Positions 1 through 5,036 of a DNA stretch of 5,036 nucleotides are shown piece after piece. Under the pieces are notes generated by a model, which worked only from the letters and a program-made list of their open reading frames with translations, was not told the origin of the DNA and made no database searches. The position numbers and the translations under genes were made by a program. Each line of letters begins with the position of its first letter. Position 1 is the first letter of the stretch. Source of the DNA: an uncultured Atopostipes sp. (GTDB taxonomy: Bacteria; Bacillota; Bacilli; Lactobacillales; Carnobacteriaceae_A); NCBI GenBank assembly GCA_947296835.1, contig CAMYQS010000123.1, positions 1-5,036 on the forward strand, read 5' to 3'.

Positions 1-1293
1 ACCTAAGAACGTACGAATCGTTTCTTCGTTTAACAGCGGATGGTCATCCCACACTTCGTTGAGGACTGATTTATTTGGCGTTAAGTTTTCTTGTTCCTGT
101 TCATAATATCCAATGTCAATTTTTGTTCCAAGAGACACTTCACCAGCCATTGGCGGGATTTTACTGACGAGTGTTTTTAGTAAGGTTGATTTCCCAATTC
201 CGTTTGGTCCGATTAAAGCAATCGTATCCCCTTTACGAATATTAAGATTAATCCCTTCGCTCAACACGGTATCCGGTTTGTAACCGACAGATAACTCTTT
301 CCCTTGTAAAACAACGTTCCCAGATTCACGTTCCGGTGTAAAGGCAAAGTAAGCGGCGCGTTCATCGCCTCTCGGCTGTGAAATACGCTCCATTTTCTCA
401 AGCTGTTTACGACGGGATTGTGCTCGTCTAGTTGTTGAGGCACGAGCTAGGTTTCTAGCAATAAAGTCTTCCATATCGGCAATTTCTTTTTGTTGCTTTT
501 CGAAGTCTTTCTGTTGTTTTTCATATCTTTCGGCCTTTTCCTCTAGATAAGCCGAGTAGTTTCCTTTAAAATAGTCTAATTGACCGAAATTCATTTCATA
601 GGTTTCGGTTGTTATTTTATCTAAAAAGTAGCGGTCATGAGACACAATAACCAATGCACCACGGTAGTTCATTAGGTACGTTTCAAGCCAAGAAAGGGTG
701 TCAATATCCAAGTGGTTCGTCGGCTCATCTAAAATAAGTAAGTCACGTTTCTCTAATAGTAGTTTAGCTAGAGAAAGTCGCGTCTTCTGGCCACCCGATA
801 AATGAGCGATTGGTTTATCGTAATCTTCTTCAAAAAACTGGAATCCGTGAAGAACCATTTTGATTTCACTACGATAGCCATAACCGTTTCGACGATCAAA
901 TGTTTCTTGTAGACGATTGTATTCTTTATATAAACTTTCAGAATCGTGTTCGTCCATTTGATTACTGTTCGCCATTTTTTGTTCTAAATCGCGCATTCTC
1001 TGCTCGATTTCTAAAATAGGGCGGAAAATTTCAAGCATTTCATCCCAGATTGAACGGTCGGATTCTAATCCGCCATGTTGATCAAGGAAACCAATGGTCA
1101 AGTCTTTTCGTTTAATGACTTGTCCTTCGTCAGGTGCTTCAATGTCACCTATAATTTTTAATAGGGTGGATTTACCTGCACCGTTTCTTCCAACAAGACC
1201 GATGCGGGCATTGTCTTTTATTTCAAACGTGATGCCACTGAAGAGCACTTCACCGCCAAAACGGCGTGTTACGTTTTGAGTTTGTAATAACAT
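1..1293 (-). CDS. ydiF: ABC-F family ATPase, YdiF-like (N-terminal 431 residues; C-terminus outside window)
   Basis: Soluble tandem-ABC ATPase of the ABC-F group, which act on the ribosome (translation factors or antibiotic-protection proteins) and not as transporters. Translation from the ATG at 1293 is open to the window edge. First ABC domain: Walker A GRNGAGKST (residues 35-43), Q-loop around Q72, signature LSGGQ (165-169), Walker B LLILDEP (185-191) with catalytic E190, and switch SHD (218-220). A charged, coiled linker rich in K, E and Q follows (about 232-330), where ABC-F proteins carry the P-site tRNA interaction motif. Second domain: Walker A GPNGIGKST (362-370) and Q399; its signature and Walker B lie beyond base 1. 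No transmembrane segment is seen. YdiF proteins are about 640 residues, so roughly a third is missing because of the window edge, not because the gene is broken. A GAGG ribosome site lies just upstream of the ATG. Divergent from rex, as expected from the B. subtilis neighbourhood. Family assignment is firm; the YdiF subgroup rests on sequence style plus synteny. Confidence 0.93.
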   Translation of the reverse strand, partial: MLLQTQNVTRRFGGEVLFSGITFEIKDNARIGLVGRNGAGKSTLLKIIGDIEAPDEGQVIKRKDLTIGFLDQHGGLESDRSIWDEMLEIFRPILEIEQRMRDLEQKMANSNQMDEHDSESLYKEYNRLQETFDRRNGYGYRSEIKMVLHGFQFFEEDYDKPIAHLSGGQKTRLSLAKLLLEKRDLLILDEPTNHLDIDTLSWLETYLMNYRGALVIVSHDRYFLDKITTETYEMNFGQLDYFKGNYSAYLEEKAERYEKQQKDFEKQQKEIADMEDFIARNLARASTTRRAQSRRKQLEKMERISQPRGDERAAYFAFTPERESGNVVLQGKELSVGYKPDTVLSEGINLNIRKGDTIALIGPNGIGKSTLLKTLVSKIPPMAGEVSLGTKIDIGYYEQEQENLTPNKSVLNEVWDDHPLLNEETIRTFLG

Positions 1294-1325
1294 AAGTGTA
1301 AAACCTCATTTCTAAAATCATCAAT

Positions 1326-1334
1326 ATTTTACCA
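1326..1334 (-). promoter_or_regulatory. Candidate extended -10 promoter for the ABC-F gene
   Basis: Read on the minus strand, TGG-TAAAAT forms an extended -10 (TGn followed by TAAAAT, 5 of 6 matches to TATAAT), 32 bases before the ABC-F start codon. At 16-18 bp spacing no good -35 hexamer is visible (TAGGCT at 17 bp), so the call rests on the extended -10 alone. Confidence 0.4.
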
Positions 1335-1457
1335 TAATTAAAAAGAGAAGCCTATAGCCATGTGATTTGTGTAGCATAGTCTGAACTGTTTCTGTTTAAA
1401 TGTTGTGTTTAAAGTAAGTGTAACCAAATGCATTTGTGAAAAAAGTAGTCTAAAGAC

Positions 1458-1486
1458 TTCCATTAAAGTATTTATCTTGTTATAAT
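1458..1486 (+). promoter_or_regulatory. Probable rex promoter with extended -10
   Basis: A perfect TATAAT at 1481-1486 is preceded by TG at 1478-1479, giving the extended -10 TGTTATAAT common in Firmicutes. At 17 bp spacing the -35 is TTCCAT (1458-1463), a weak match to TTGACA. Transcription would begin near 1493, leaving a leader of about 75 bases before rex. No complete Rex operator overlaps it; the only resemblance is a single half-site TTTGTGAA at 1433-1440. Confidence 0.65.
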
Positions 1487-1505
1487 ATGAAATAGGAATC
1501 TTTAG

Positions 1506-1540
1506 TGCGAGATGTTTAGCGATTCACGAATCGGCTCGCA
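1506..1540 (+). other. Stem-loop in the rex 5' leader
   Basis: Two nested inverted repeats lie between the rex promoter and start codon. The outer arms are TGCGAG (1506-1511) and CTCGCA (1535-1540); the inner arms are CGATTC (1520-1525) and GAATCG (1528-1533). As RNA this gives a 6-bp outer stem, an asymmetric internal loop (8 bases left, 1 right) and a 5-bp inner stem with a 4-base loop. No run of T follows, so it is not an intrinsic terminator. It could instead act as DNA, since the inner 14 bp is a near-perfect palindrome. Function unknown. Confidence 0.5.
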
Positions 1541-1569
1541 ATATCAAGACAGAAGAATGGAGAATAAAG

Positions 1570-2223
1570 ATGCCAGATAAAAAAATTCCAAAAGCAACCG
1601 CAAAACGCTTGCCATTATATTATCGTTATTTAAAATATCTCTTTAGTTCTGGAAAGAAAAAAGTATCTTCAGCAGACCTAAGTGAAGCAGTGAAAATTGA
1701 TAGCGCGACAATTCGACGCGATTTTTCATACTTTGGAGCACTCGGTAAACGAGGCTATGGTTACGATGTAGAAGATCTAATGAACTTCTTCAGTAAACAA
1801 TTAAACCAAGAACAATTAACGAACGTTGCGTTAGTTGGTGTCGGTCACTTAGGCCGTGCCCTATTGAACTACAATTTCCAAGGTCAAAATAGTATTCGAA
1901 TTAGTGCTGGTTTTGATACAAATGATAACATTACAAACACTATTTTAGAAGGAGTGCCAATTTACCACATAGATGATTTAGAAGCCCAAGTGGAAGCACA
2001 ACAATTTGAAGTAGCGATTATTGCCGTTCCGGGTAATTACGGACAAGACATTGCGGACCATTTAGTCGAAGCGGGTATCAAAGGAATCATGAACTTTACA
2101 CCAATTCGCCTATCGGTACCAGATAACGTACGTGTCTTAAACGTAGATTTAAGTAACGAATTGCAATCTCTGATTTATTTTGTCCAATACAGTGAGTCTA
2201 TTGTTGACGATGGCACTGAGTAG
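1570..2223 (+). CDS. rex: Redox-sensing transcriptional repressor Rex
   Basis: Cytoplasmic repressor that binds DNA when NAD+ is plentiful and releases it when NADH rises, switching on fermentation and respiration genes. It has 217 residues, close to the 215 or so of B. subtilis Rex. The N-terminal winged helix spans about residues 1-80, with the family's recognition segment SATIRRDFSYFGALGKRGYG (45-64). The dinucleotide-binding Rossmann fold follows from about 83, with GVGHLG at 90-95 and acidic FD (115-116) after the second strand. The C-terminal part ends in NVDLSNELQSLIYFVQY (191-207), the helix that swaps between subunits of the dimer. The ATG is supported by GGAG at 1559-1562, 7 bases upstream, and by the usual family N-terminus. 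Monocistronic: its own promoter lies upstream and a terminator follows 21 bases after the stop region. Autoregulation is known in some relatives, but no full operator is visible here. Confidence 0.97.
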   Translation: MPDKKIPKATAKRLPLYYRYLKYLFSSGKKKVSSADLSEAVKIDSATIRRDFSYFGALGKRGYGYDVEDLMNFFSKQLNQEQLTNVALVGVGHLGRALLNYNFQGQNSIRISAGFDTNDNITNTILEGVPIYHIDDLEAQVEAQQFEVAIIAVPGNYGQDIADHLVEAGIKGIMNFTPIRLSVPDNVRVLNVDLSNELQSLIYFVQYSESIVDDGTE

Positions 2224-2235
2224 TTGGCTTAATAC

Positions 2236-2280
2236 AAAAAAATGAACTCCTTTCTCCAAGTGAGAGAGGAGTTTTTATTT
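2236..2280. terminator. Bidirectional intrinsic terminator between rex and the ydiK-like gene
   Basis: A 12-bp stem pairs AACTCCTTTCTC (2245-2256) with GAGAGAGGAGTT (2262-2273), containing one G-U pair and a 5-base loop. It is followed on the plus strand by a T-rich tract (2271-2280 and beyond). A run of seven A at 2236-2242 supplies the T tract for minus-strand transcripts. It therefore ends rex and also the convergent small gene, whose stop codon at 2275-2277 touches the stem. Confidence 0.9.
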
Positions 2281-2484
2281 TTTGGTATCGCTGTGTTTTT
2301 TAATTTCAAGATAAACTTGGGTCAAACGAACCGCATGAACGAAGTCTCGTGTTGTGAAAATAGCCAGTAAAATTGTTAAGAAACTCCAGCCGAAAGCGGA
2401 AGTCGTTCGAATGGTGAAATAGAAATTTACCACAAAAAATAAGTAACGTAAGACGATTGGTCCTACAAAATAATTTGGTTTCAA
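2275..2484 (-). CDS. Small two-helix membrane protein, YdiK-like (DUF4305)
   Basis: A 69-residue protein with two predicted membrane segments, about residues 6-25 and 31-45, separated by a short loop with FGW (31-33). A basic soluble tail, ending IKKHSDTKK, follows. The length, the layout, the GW before helix two and the DF...A.R stretch (47-53) resemble B. subtilis YdiK, a DUF4305 protein of unknown function. Synteny agrees: ydiK lies between rex and groES in B. subtilis. The start is a TTG at 2482-2484, supported by AGGAG (2492-2496, minus strand) with 7-base spacing; no ATG gives a comparable fit. The gene runs against rex and shares its terminator. Real coding is likely given the ribosome site, promoter and clean termination. 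The family assignment is from memory of the pattern, not a search. Confidence 0.72.
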   Translation of the reverse strand: MKPNYFVGPIVLRYLFFVVNFYFTIRTTSAFGWSFLTILLAIFTTRDFVHAVRLTQVYLEIKKHSDTKK

Positions 2485-2534
2485 AAAAATACTCCTAGCC
2501 TACGATGTAGATGAATTTACTTAATGATAGCATA

Positions 2535-2565
2535 ATTATAACATTTCAGAAATGTTATTTAACAA
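2535..2565 (-). promoter_or_regulatory. Probable ydiK-like promoter with 19-bp spacer
   Basis: On the minus strand, TTGTTA (2560-2565) and TATAAT (2535-2540) are separated by 19 bp, and the -10 is extended (TGT before TATAAT). The usual 17-bp spacing would give only GTTAAA as -35. Start of transcription would be near 2528, about 44 bases before the TTG. A second extended -10, TGCTATCAT (2524-2532), is an alternative with no good -35. The spacer is almost wholly occupied by the palindrome at 2538-2558. Confidence 0.55.
2538..2558. promoter_or_regulatory. Perfect 21-bp palindrome, candidate operator
   Basis: Arms ATAACATTTC (2538-2547) and GAAATGTTAT (2549-2558) are exact reverse complements around a single central base. 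The site fills the spacer and part of the -10 of the minus-strand promoter for the ydiK-like gene, and lies about 80 bp upstream of the groESL -35. No T tract in a sensible place suggests termination. It matches none of the consensus sites I checked by eye (CIRCE, CtsR, Rex). The regulator is unknown. Confidence 0.6.
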
Positions 2566-2582
2566 GTTTGTGAGATGAGGGA

Positions 2583-2604
2583 GTGAAATTCGTAGAAATT
2601 TCAC
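2583..2604. repeat. Inverted repeat upstream of groESL
   Basis: GTGAAATT (2583-2590) and AATTTCAC (2597-2604) are exact reverse complements with a 6-base spacer. A further pair, TTTGTGA (2567-2573) and TCACAAA (2601-2607), overlaps the right arm, so two alternative pairings are possible. It sits about 33 bp upstream of the groESL -35 and would not be in the groESL transcript. Operator or chance; no known regulator matched. Confidence 0.4.
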
Positions 2605-2636
2605 AAAAAGTTCGCTGGACCTTCGATGAATCTGGC

Positions 2637-2665
2637 TTGCAAGTGAGGGGTATTTTCCATATACT
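2637..2665 (+). promoter_or_regulatory. groESL promoter, sigma-A type
   Basis: TTGCAA (2637-2642) and TATACT (2660-2665) match the -35 and -10 at 4 and 5 of 6 positions, with exactly 17 bp between them. Transcription would start near 2672, placing the CIRCE operator at the very 5' end of the message, the normal arrangement for HrcA-controlled chaperone operons. Confidence 0.82.
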
Positions 2666-2676
2666 ATATTATGTGT

Positions 2677-2703
2677 TTAGCACTTGATGAAGTCGAGTGC
2701 TAA
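2677..2703 (+). promoter_or_regulatory. CIRCE element (HrcA operator)
   Basis: TTAGCACTT (2677-2685), a 9-base spacer and GAGTGCTAA (2695-2703) match the consensus TTAGCACTC-N9-GAGTGCTAA at 17 of 18 arm positions. The one change is the last base of the left arm (C to T). HrcA, itself kept active by GroEL, binds this site and releases it on heat stress. No CtsR heptad repeat was seen beside it. Confidence 0.95.
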
Positions 2704-2745
2704 TTAAATTATTTTAAGATAATAGAATTTTGGAGGGATTTATAA

Positions 2746-3033
2746 ATGTTAAAACCATTAGGAAACCGTGTTTTACTTGAAATTTTCGAAGAGGAAATTT
2801 CAACACCAAGTGGAATCGTACTACCAGATTCAGCGAAAGAAAAATCTCAATTAGCGAACGTAGTAGCAGTTGGGGACGGAAAACTTTTAGATAATGGTGA
2901 ACGTTTACCAGTAGAAGTAAGTGTTGGCGACAAAGTTGTTTTTGAACAATATGCAGGCACTGAAATTAAACACGATGGTAATGAATACCTTGTCATTAAA
3001 GATACCGAAATTATCGCAGTTGTAACAAAATAA
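2746..3033 (+). CDS. groES: Co-chaperonin GroES (Cpn10)
   Basis: Heptameric cytoplasmic lid that caps the GroEL ring and encloses the folding client in an ATP-dependent cycle. It has 95 residues, the standard bacterial length. The N-terminus MLKPLGNRVLLE is typical of the family. The mobile loop, about residues 15-33, carries GIVLP (23-27), the hydrophobic contact with GroEL apical domains, followed by DSAKEK. The C-terminal stretch with YAGTEIKHDGNEYL and a final IIAVV is the usual closing beta structure. GGAGGG at 2732-2737, 8 bases before the ATG, fixes the start. First gene of the operon, with groEL 39 bases downstream, and controlled through the CIRCE element in its leader. Confidence 0.98.
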   Translation: MLKPLGNRVLLEIFEEEISTPSGIVLPDSAKEKSQLANVVAVGDGKLLDNGERLPVEVSVGDKVVFEQYAGTEIKHDGNEYLVIKDTEIIAVVTK

Positions 3034-3072
3034 TCTATACAATATCTAACTAAAAAGGAGTTTACTGAAATA

Positions 3073-4689
3073 ATGGCTAAAGAAATTAAACATTCTTCAG
3101 ATGCACGTCAAGCATTAATCGCTGGCGTAAACAAATTAGCAGATACAGTTAAAGTAACATTAGGTCCAAAAGGGCGTAACGTTTTATTAGATAAATCTTA
3201 TGGTGCACCACAAATTACAAACGATGGTGTAACGATTGCACAAGAAATCGAATTAGACGATCATTTCGAAAACATGGGTGCCCAATTAGTTGTTGAAGTT
3301 GCGAGCAAGACAAACGATATTGCGGGTGACGGAACAACAACAGCGACTGTTTTAACACAGGCGATTGTACAAGAAGGAATGAAAAACGTTGTAGCGGGTG
3401 CAAACCCAGTTGGTCTACGCCGTGGGATTGAAAAAGCAACTGAAGCAGCAGTTAAAGCTTTAGAAGAAATCTCGACTAAAGTAGACAGCAGCGAATCAAT
3501 CGAACAAATTGCAGCAATCTCATCAGGAGATACTGGAGTAGGTAAAATCATCGCAGACGCTATGGAACGTGTTGGTAGCGACGGTGTTATTACGATTGAA
3601 GAATCTCAAAGTATCGATACATCATTAGATGTTGTTGAAGGTATGCAATTTGACCGTGGTTACTTATCTCAGTATATGGTTACGGATAACGAGAAGATGG
3701 TTGCTGAGTTAGAGAACCCATACATCTTCATTACAGACCAAAAGATTTCAAATGTACAAGACATCCTTCCATTATTAGAAGGCGTAATGCAAACAAATCG
3801 TCCATTATTAATTATTGCTGACGATATTGAAGGCGAAGCATTACCAACACTAGTCTTAAACAAAATCCGTGGAACGCTAAATGTTACAGCTGTCAAAGCA
3901 CCAGGATTTGGAGACCGTCGTAAAGGCATGCTAGAAGATATCGCGATCTTAACAGGCGGAACAGTTATTACTGAAGACTTAGGCCTACAATTAAGCGATG
4001 CAACAATGGATCAATTAGGTACTTCAAGCCGCGTAACAGTTACTAAAGACGATACAGTTATCGTTGAAGGTGGCGGAGAGAAAGAATTAATTGACCAACG
4101 TGTAGCTTTATTACGTTCACAAGCTGAAGATACAGACTCAAGCTTTGACAAAGAAAAACTACAAGAACGTATTGCTAAATTAGCAGGTGGAGTTGCAGTG
4201 ATTTCAGTTGGAGCAGCAACTGAAACTGAAATTAAAGAACGTAAACTACGTATCGAAGATGCGTTAAACGCTTCTCGTGCAGCAGTTGAAGAAGGTATTG
4301 TTTCAGGTGGTGGAACGGCGTACATTAACATCTTAGACAAGCTTAACGAAATCGAACTTGAAGATGCTGATGAGCAAACGGGAGTGAACATTATCCTACG
4401 TGCTTTAGAAGAGCCTGTTCGTCAAATCGCTAAAAACGCTGGAGTAGACGGAAGTGTTGTTATCGAGCGTCTGAAAAATAGCGAAGATGGAATTGGATTC
4501 AACGCAGCAACAGGAGAATTAGTAAACATGATTGACGCAGGAATTATTGATCCGAAGAAAGTAACGCGTTCAGCGCTACAAAACGCTTCATCAGTATCTG
4601 CATTATTACTAACGACAGAAGCAGCCGTTGCAACAATCCCAGAACCAGAAGCACCAGTAATGCCAGACCCAAGCGGTGGAATGTACTAA
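3073..4689 (+). CDS. groEL: 60-kDa chaperonin GroEL (Cpn60)
   Basis: Double-ring ATPase that folds proteins in its cavity together with GroES. It has 538 residues, slightly shorter than the usual 540-548. Equatorial ATP-site motifs are TLGPKGRNV (29-37), NDGVTIA (50-56) and GDGTTTATVL (85-94) with D86; D396 in RIEDALNASR corresponds to the catalytic aspartate (D398 in E. coli). The chaperonin signature AAVEEGIVSGGG spans 403-414. The apical domain (about 190-375) includes EGMQFDRGYLS (189-199) and VKAPGFGDRRK (274-284). The C-terminus ends PEAPVMPDPSGGMY, with one GGM unit instead of the long GGM-repeat tail of E. coli. AAGGAG at 3055-3060 lies 12 bases from the ATG, a slightly long gap, but the N-terminus MAKEIKHSSDAR is canonical. 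Co-transcribed with groES. Confidence 0.99.
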   Translation: MAKEIKHSSDARQALIAGVNKLADTVKVTLGPKGRNVLLDKSYGAPQITNDGVTIAQEIELDDHFENMGAQLVVEVASKTNDIAGDGTTTATVLTQAIVQEGMKNVVAGANPVGLRRGIEKATEAAVKALEEISTKVDSSESIEQIAAISSGDTGVGKIIADAMERVGSDGVITIEESQSIDTSLDVVEGMQFDRGYLSQYMVTDNEKMVAELENPYIFITDQKISNVQDILPLLEGVMQTNRPLLIIADDIEGEALPTLVLNKIRGTLNVTAVKAPGFGDRRKGMLEDIAILTGGTVITEDLGLQLSDATMDQLGTSSRVTVTKDDTVIVEGGGEKELIDQRVALLRSQAEDTDSSFDKEKLQERIAKLAGGVAVISVGAATETEIKERKLRIEDALNASRAAVEEGIVSGGGTAYINILDKLNEIELEDADEQTGVNIILRALEEPVRQIAKNAGVDGSVVIERLKNSEDGIGFNAATGELVNMIDAGIIDPKKVTRSALQNASSVSALLLTTEAAVATIPEPEAPVMPDPSGGMY

Positions 4690-4718
4690 TTCCATGCTAC
4701 CAAAAATATAAAAACCCC

Positions 4719-4753
4719 AAAGACTTGAGACCAAAAATCTCAAGTCTTTTTTT
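4719..4753 (+). terminator. Intrinsic terminator of groESL
   Basis: A perfect 12-bp stem, AAAGACTTGAGA (4719-4730) and TCTCAAGTCTTT (4738-4749), has a 7-base loop and a run of seven T at 4747-4753. It begins 30 bases after the groEL stop codon. Confidence 0.93.
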
Positions 4754-4808
4754 GGGTGCGAAATGAGAGCAAGAAGAGCTAACCGACTAAATAAATTTAC
4801 TAGTATTT

Positions 4809-4842
4809 AAAAAAAGCCCCTAACAATTGAGTTAGGAAGCTT
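4809..4842 (-). terminator. Intrinsic terminator of the right-edge minus-strand gene
   Basis: On the minus strand, CCTAAC (4831-4836 complement... read as the left arm) pairs with GTTAGG (4819-4824 complement) around a 6-base loop at 4825-4830. An AAGC/GCTT extension with one bulged base lengthens the stem. Seven T follow, seen as A at 4809-4815 on the plus strand. It begins 8 bases after the stop codon of the gene at 4850. Confidence 0.82.
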
Positions 4843-4849
4843 CTTTATC

Positions 4850-5036
4850 TTATAAAGGAGTATTTTCTAGACGTGCAATTTCAGATTCTAAGTATTCATA
4901 TAGTAGATACTCTAAGTTTTCTTCTGCGACAGTTGGTGCTTGCGCAATCATTGGTTTTCCTTCGGTTAACAGTTCTTTAGCTCGTGCAAAATCACCATCG
5001 ACGTATACTGATTCTCCCCCCTGTATGTAATATTCT
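4850..5036 (-). CDS. Unidentified protein, C-terminal 61 residues only
   Basis: An open minus-strand frame enters from the right edge and stops at TAA (4850-4852), directly before a good terminator, which supports real coding. The visible part runs from EYYIQGGESVYVDG to an acidic helical end, SEIARLENTPL. Residues about 16-29 (FARAKELLTEGKPM) and 37-57 look helical, and the latter is rich in E, Y and L (ENLEYLLYEYLES). No cysteine, membrane segment or catalytic motif is visible. I do not recognise the family, and the N-terminus that would identify it is outside the window. It converges on groEL and is not part of that operon. Confidence 0.75.
   Translation of the reverse strand, partial: EYYIQGGESVYVDGDFARAKELLTEGKPMIAQAPTVAEENLEYLLYEYLESEIARLENTPL

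Noticed and set aside
261..443. Minus-strand open frame of 60 codons
   Set aside because: It overlaps the ABC-F coding sequence on the same strand in another frame; the ABC-F motifs establish the true frame.
1094..1279. Plus-strand open frame of 61 codons
   Set aside because: It lies opposite the conserved Walker A region of the ABC-F gene and is a shadow frame with no ribosome site.
1395..1413. TTTAAA...TTTAAA repeat with a 7-base spacer
   Set aside because: Short, self-complementary AT hexamers are expected by chance in this composition.
1433..1440. Rex-like half-site TTTGTGAA upstream of the rex promoter
   Set aside because: The expected right arm TTCACAA at the proper spacing is absent (GTAGTCT instead), so it is not a credible Rex operator.
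2320..2340. GGTCAAA heptad resembling a CtsR half-site
   Set aside because: Single heptad inside the ydiK-like coding region, with no tandem partner and far from the groESL promoter.
2527..2541. PerR-box-like ATTATAA in front of the ydiK-like gene
   Set aside because: Only the right half matches; the left half agrees at 4 of 7 positions, and the region is AT-rich.
3215..4391. Four minus-strand open frames of 74-126 codons opposite groEL
   Set aside because: All lie antisense to strongly conserved groEL codons, lack promoters and ribosome sites, and have compositions typical of antisense translation.

Overview
The window looks like chromosomal housekeeping DNA from a low-GC Gram-positive bacterium of the Firmicutes. 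The AT-rich composition, AGGAGG-type ribosome sites, extended -10 promoters (TGnTATAAT) and a CIRCE operator in front of groESL all point there. The order ABC-F ATPase / rex / ydiK-like / groES / groEL is a shortened form of the Bacillus subtilis ydiF-rex-ydiK-groES-groEL neighbourhood. Protein style suggests the order Lactobacillales (Carnobacteriaceae or Enterococcaceae-like), but that placement is inference only.

Layout. Bases 1-1293 (minus) hold the first 431 residues of a YdiF-type ABC-F ATPase, cut by the window edge. Bases 1294-1569 are a divergent intergenic region with candidate promoters for both flanking genes and a stem-loop in the rex leader. Bases 1570-2223 (plus) encode the redox repressor Rex. 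Bases 2236-2280 form a terminator shared with a convergent small membrane protein gene (2275-2484, minus, YdiK/DUF4305-like, TTG start). Bases 2485-2745 carry a minus-strand promoter overlapped by a perfect 21-bp palindrome, a second inverted repeat, the groESL promoter and a nearly canonical CIRCE element. groES (2746-3033) and groEL (3073-4689) form a two-gene operon closed by a strong terminator. A facing terminator serves a minus-strand gene whose last 61 codons lie at 4850-5036; I do not recognise its product.

How it works together. GroES and GroEL build the chaperonin folding machine, with HrcA acting at CIRCE as the expected heat-shock repressor. Rex senses NADH/NAD+ and represses fermentation and respiration genes. 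The ABC-F protein is expected to act on the ribosome. Their adjacency is conserved synteny and does not imply one pathway.

I found no mobile element, CRISPR array, tRNA or rRNA, and no convincing new multi-gene system. The least explained items are the palindrome in the long spacer of the ydiK-like promoter, the inverted repeat upstream of groESL, the rex leader stem-loop, and the unidentified gene at the right edge.
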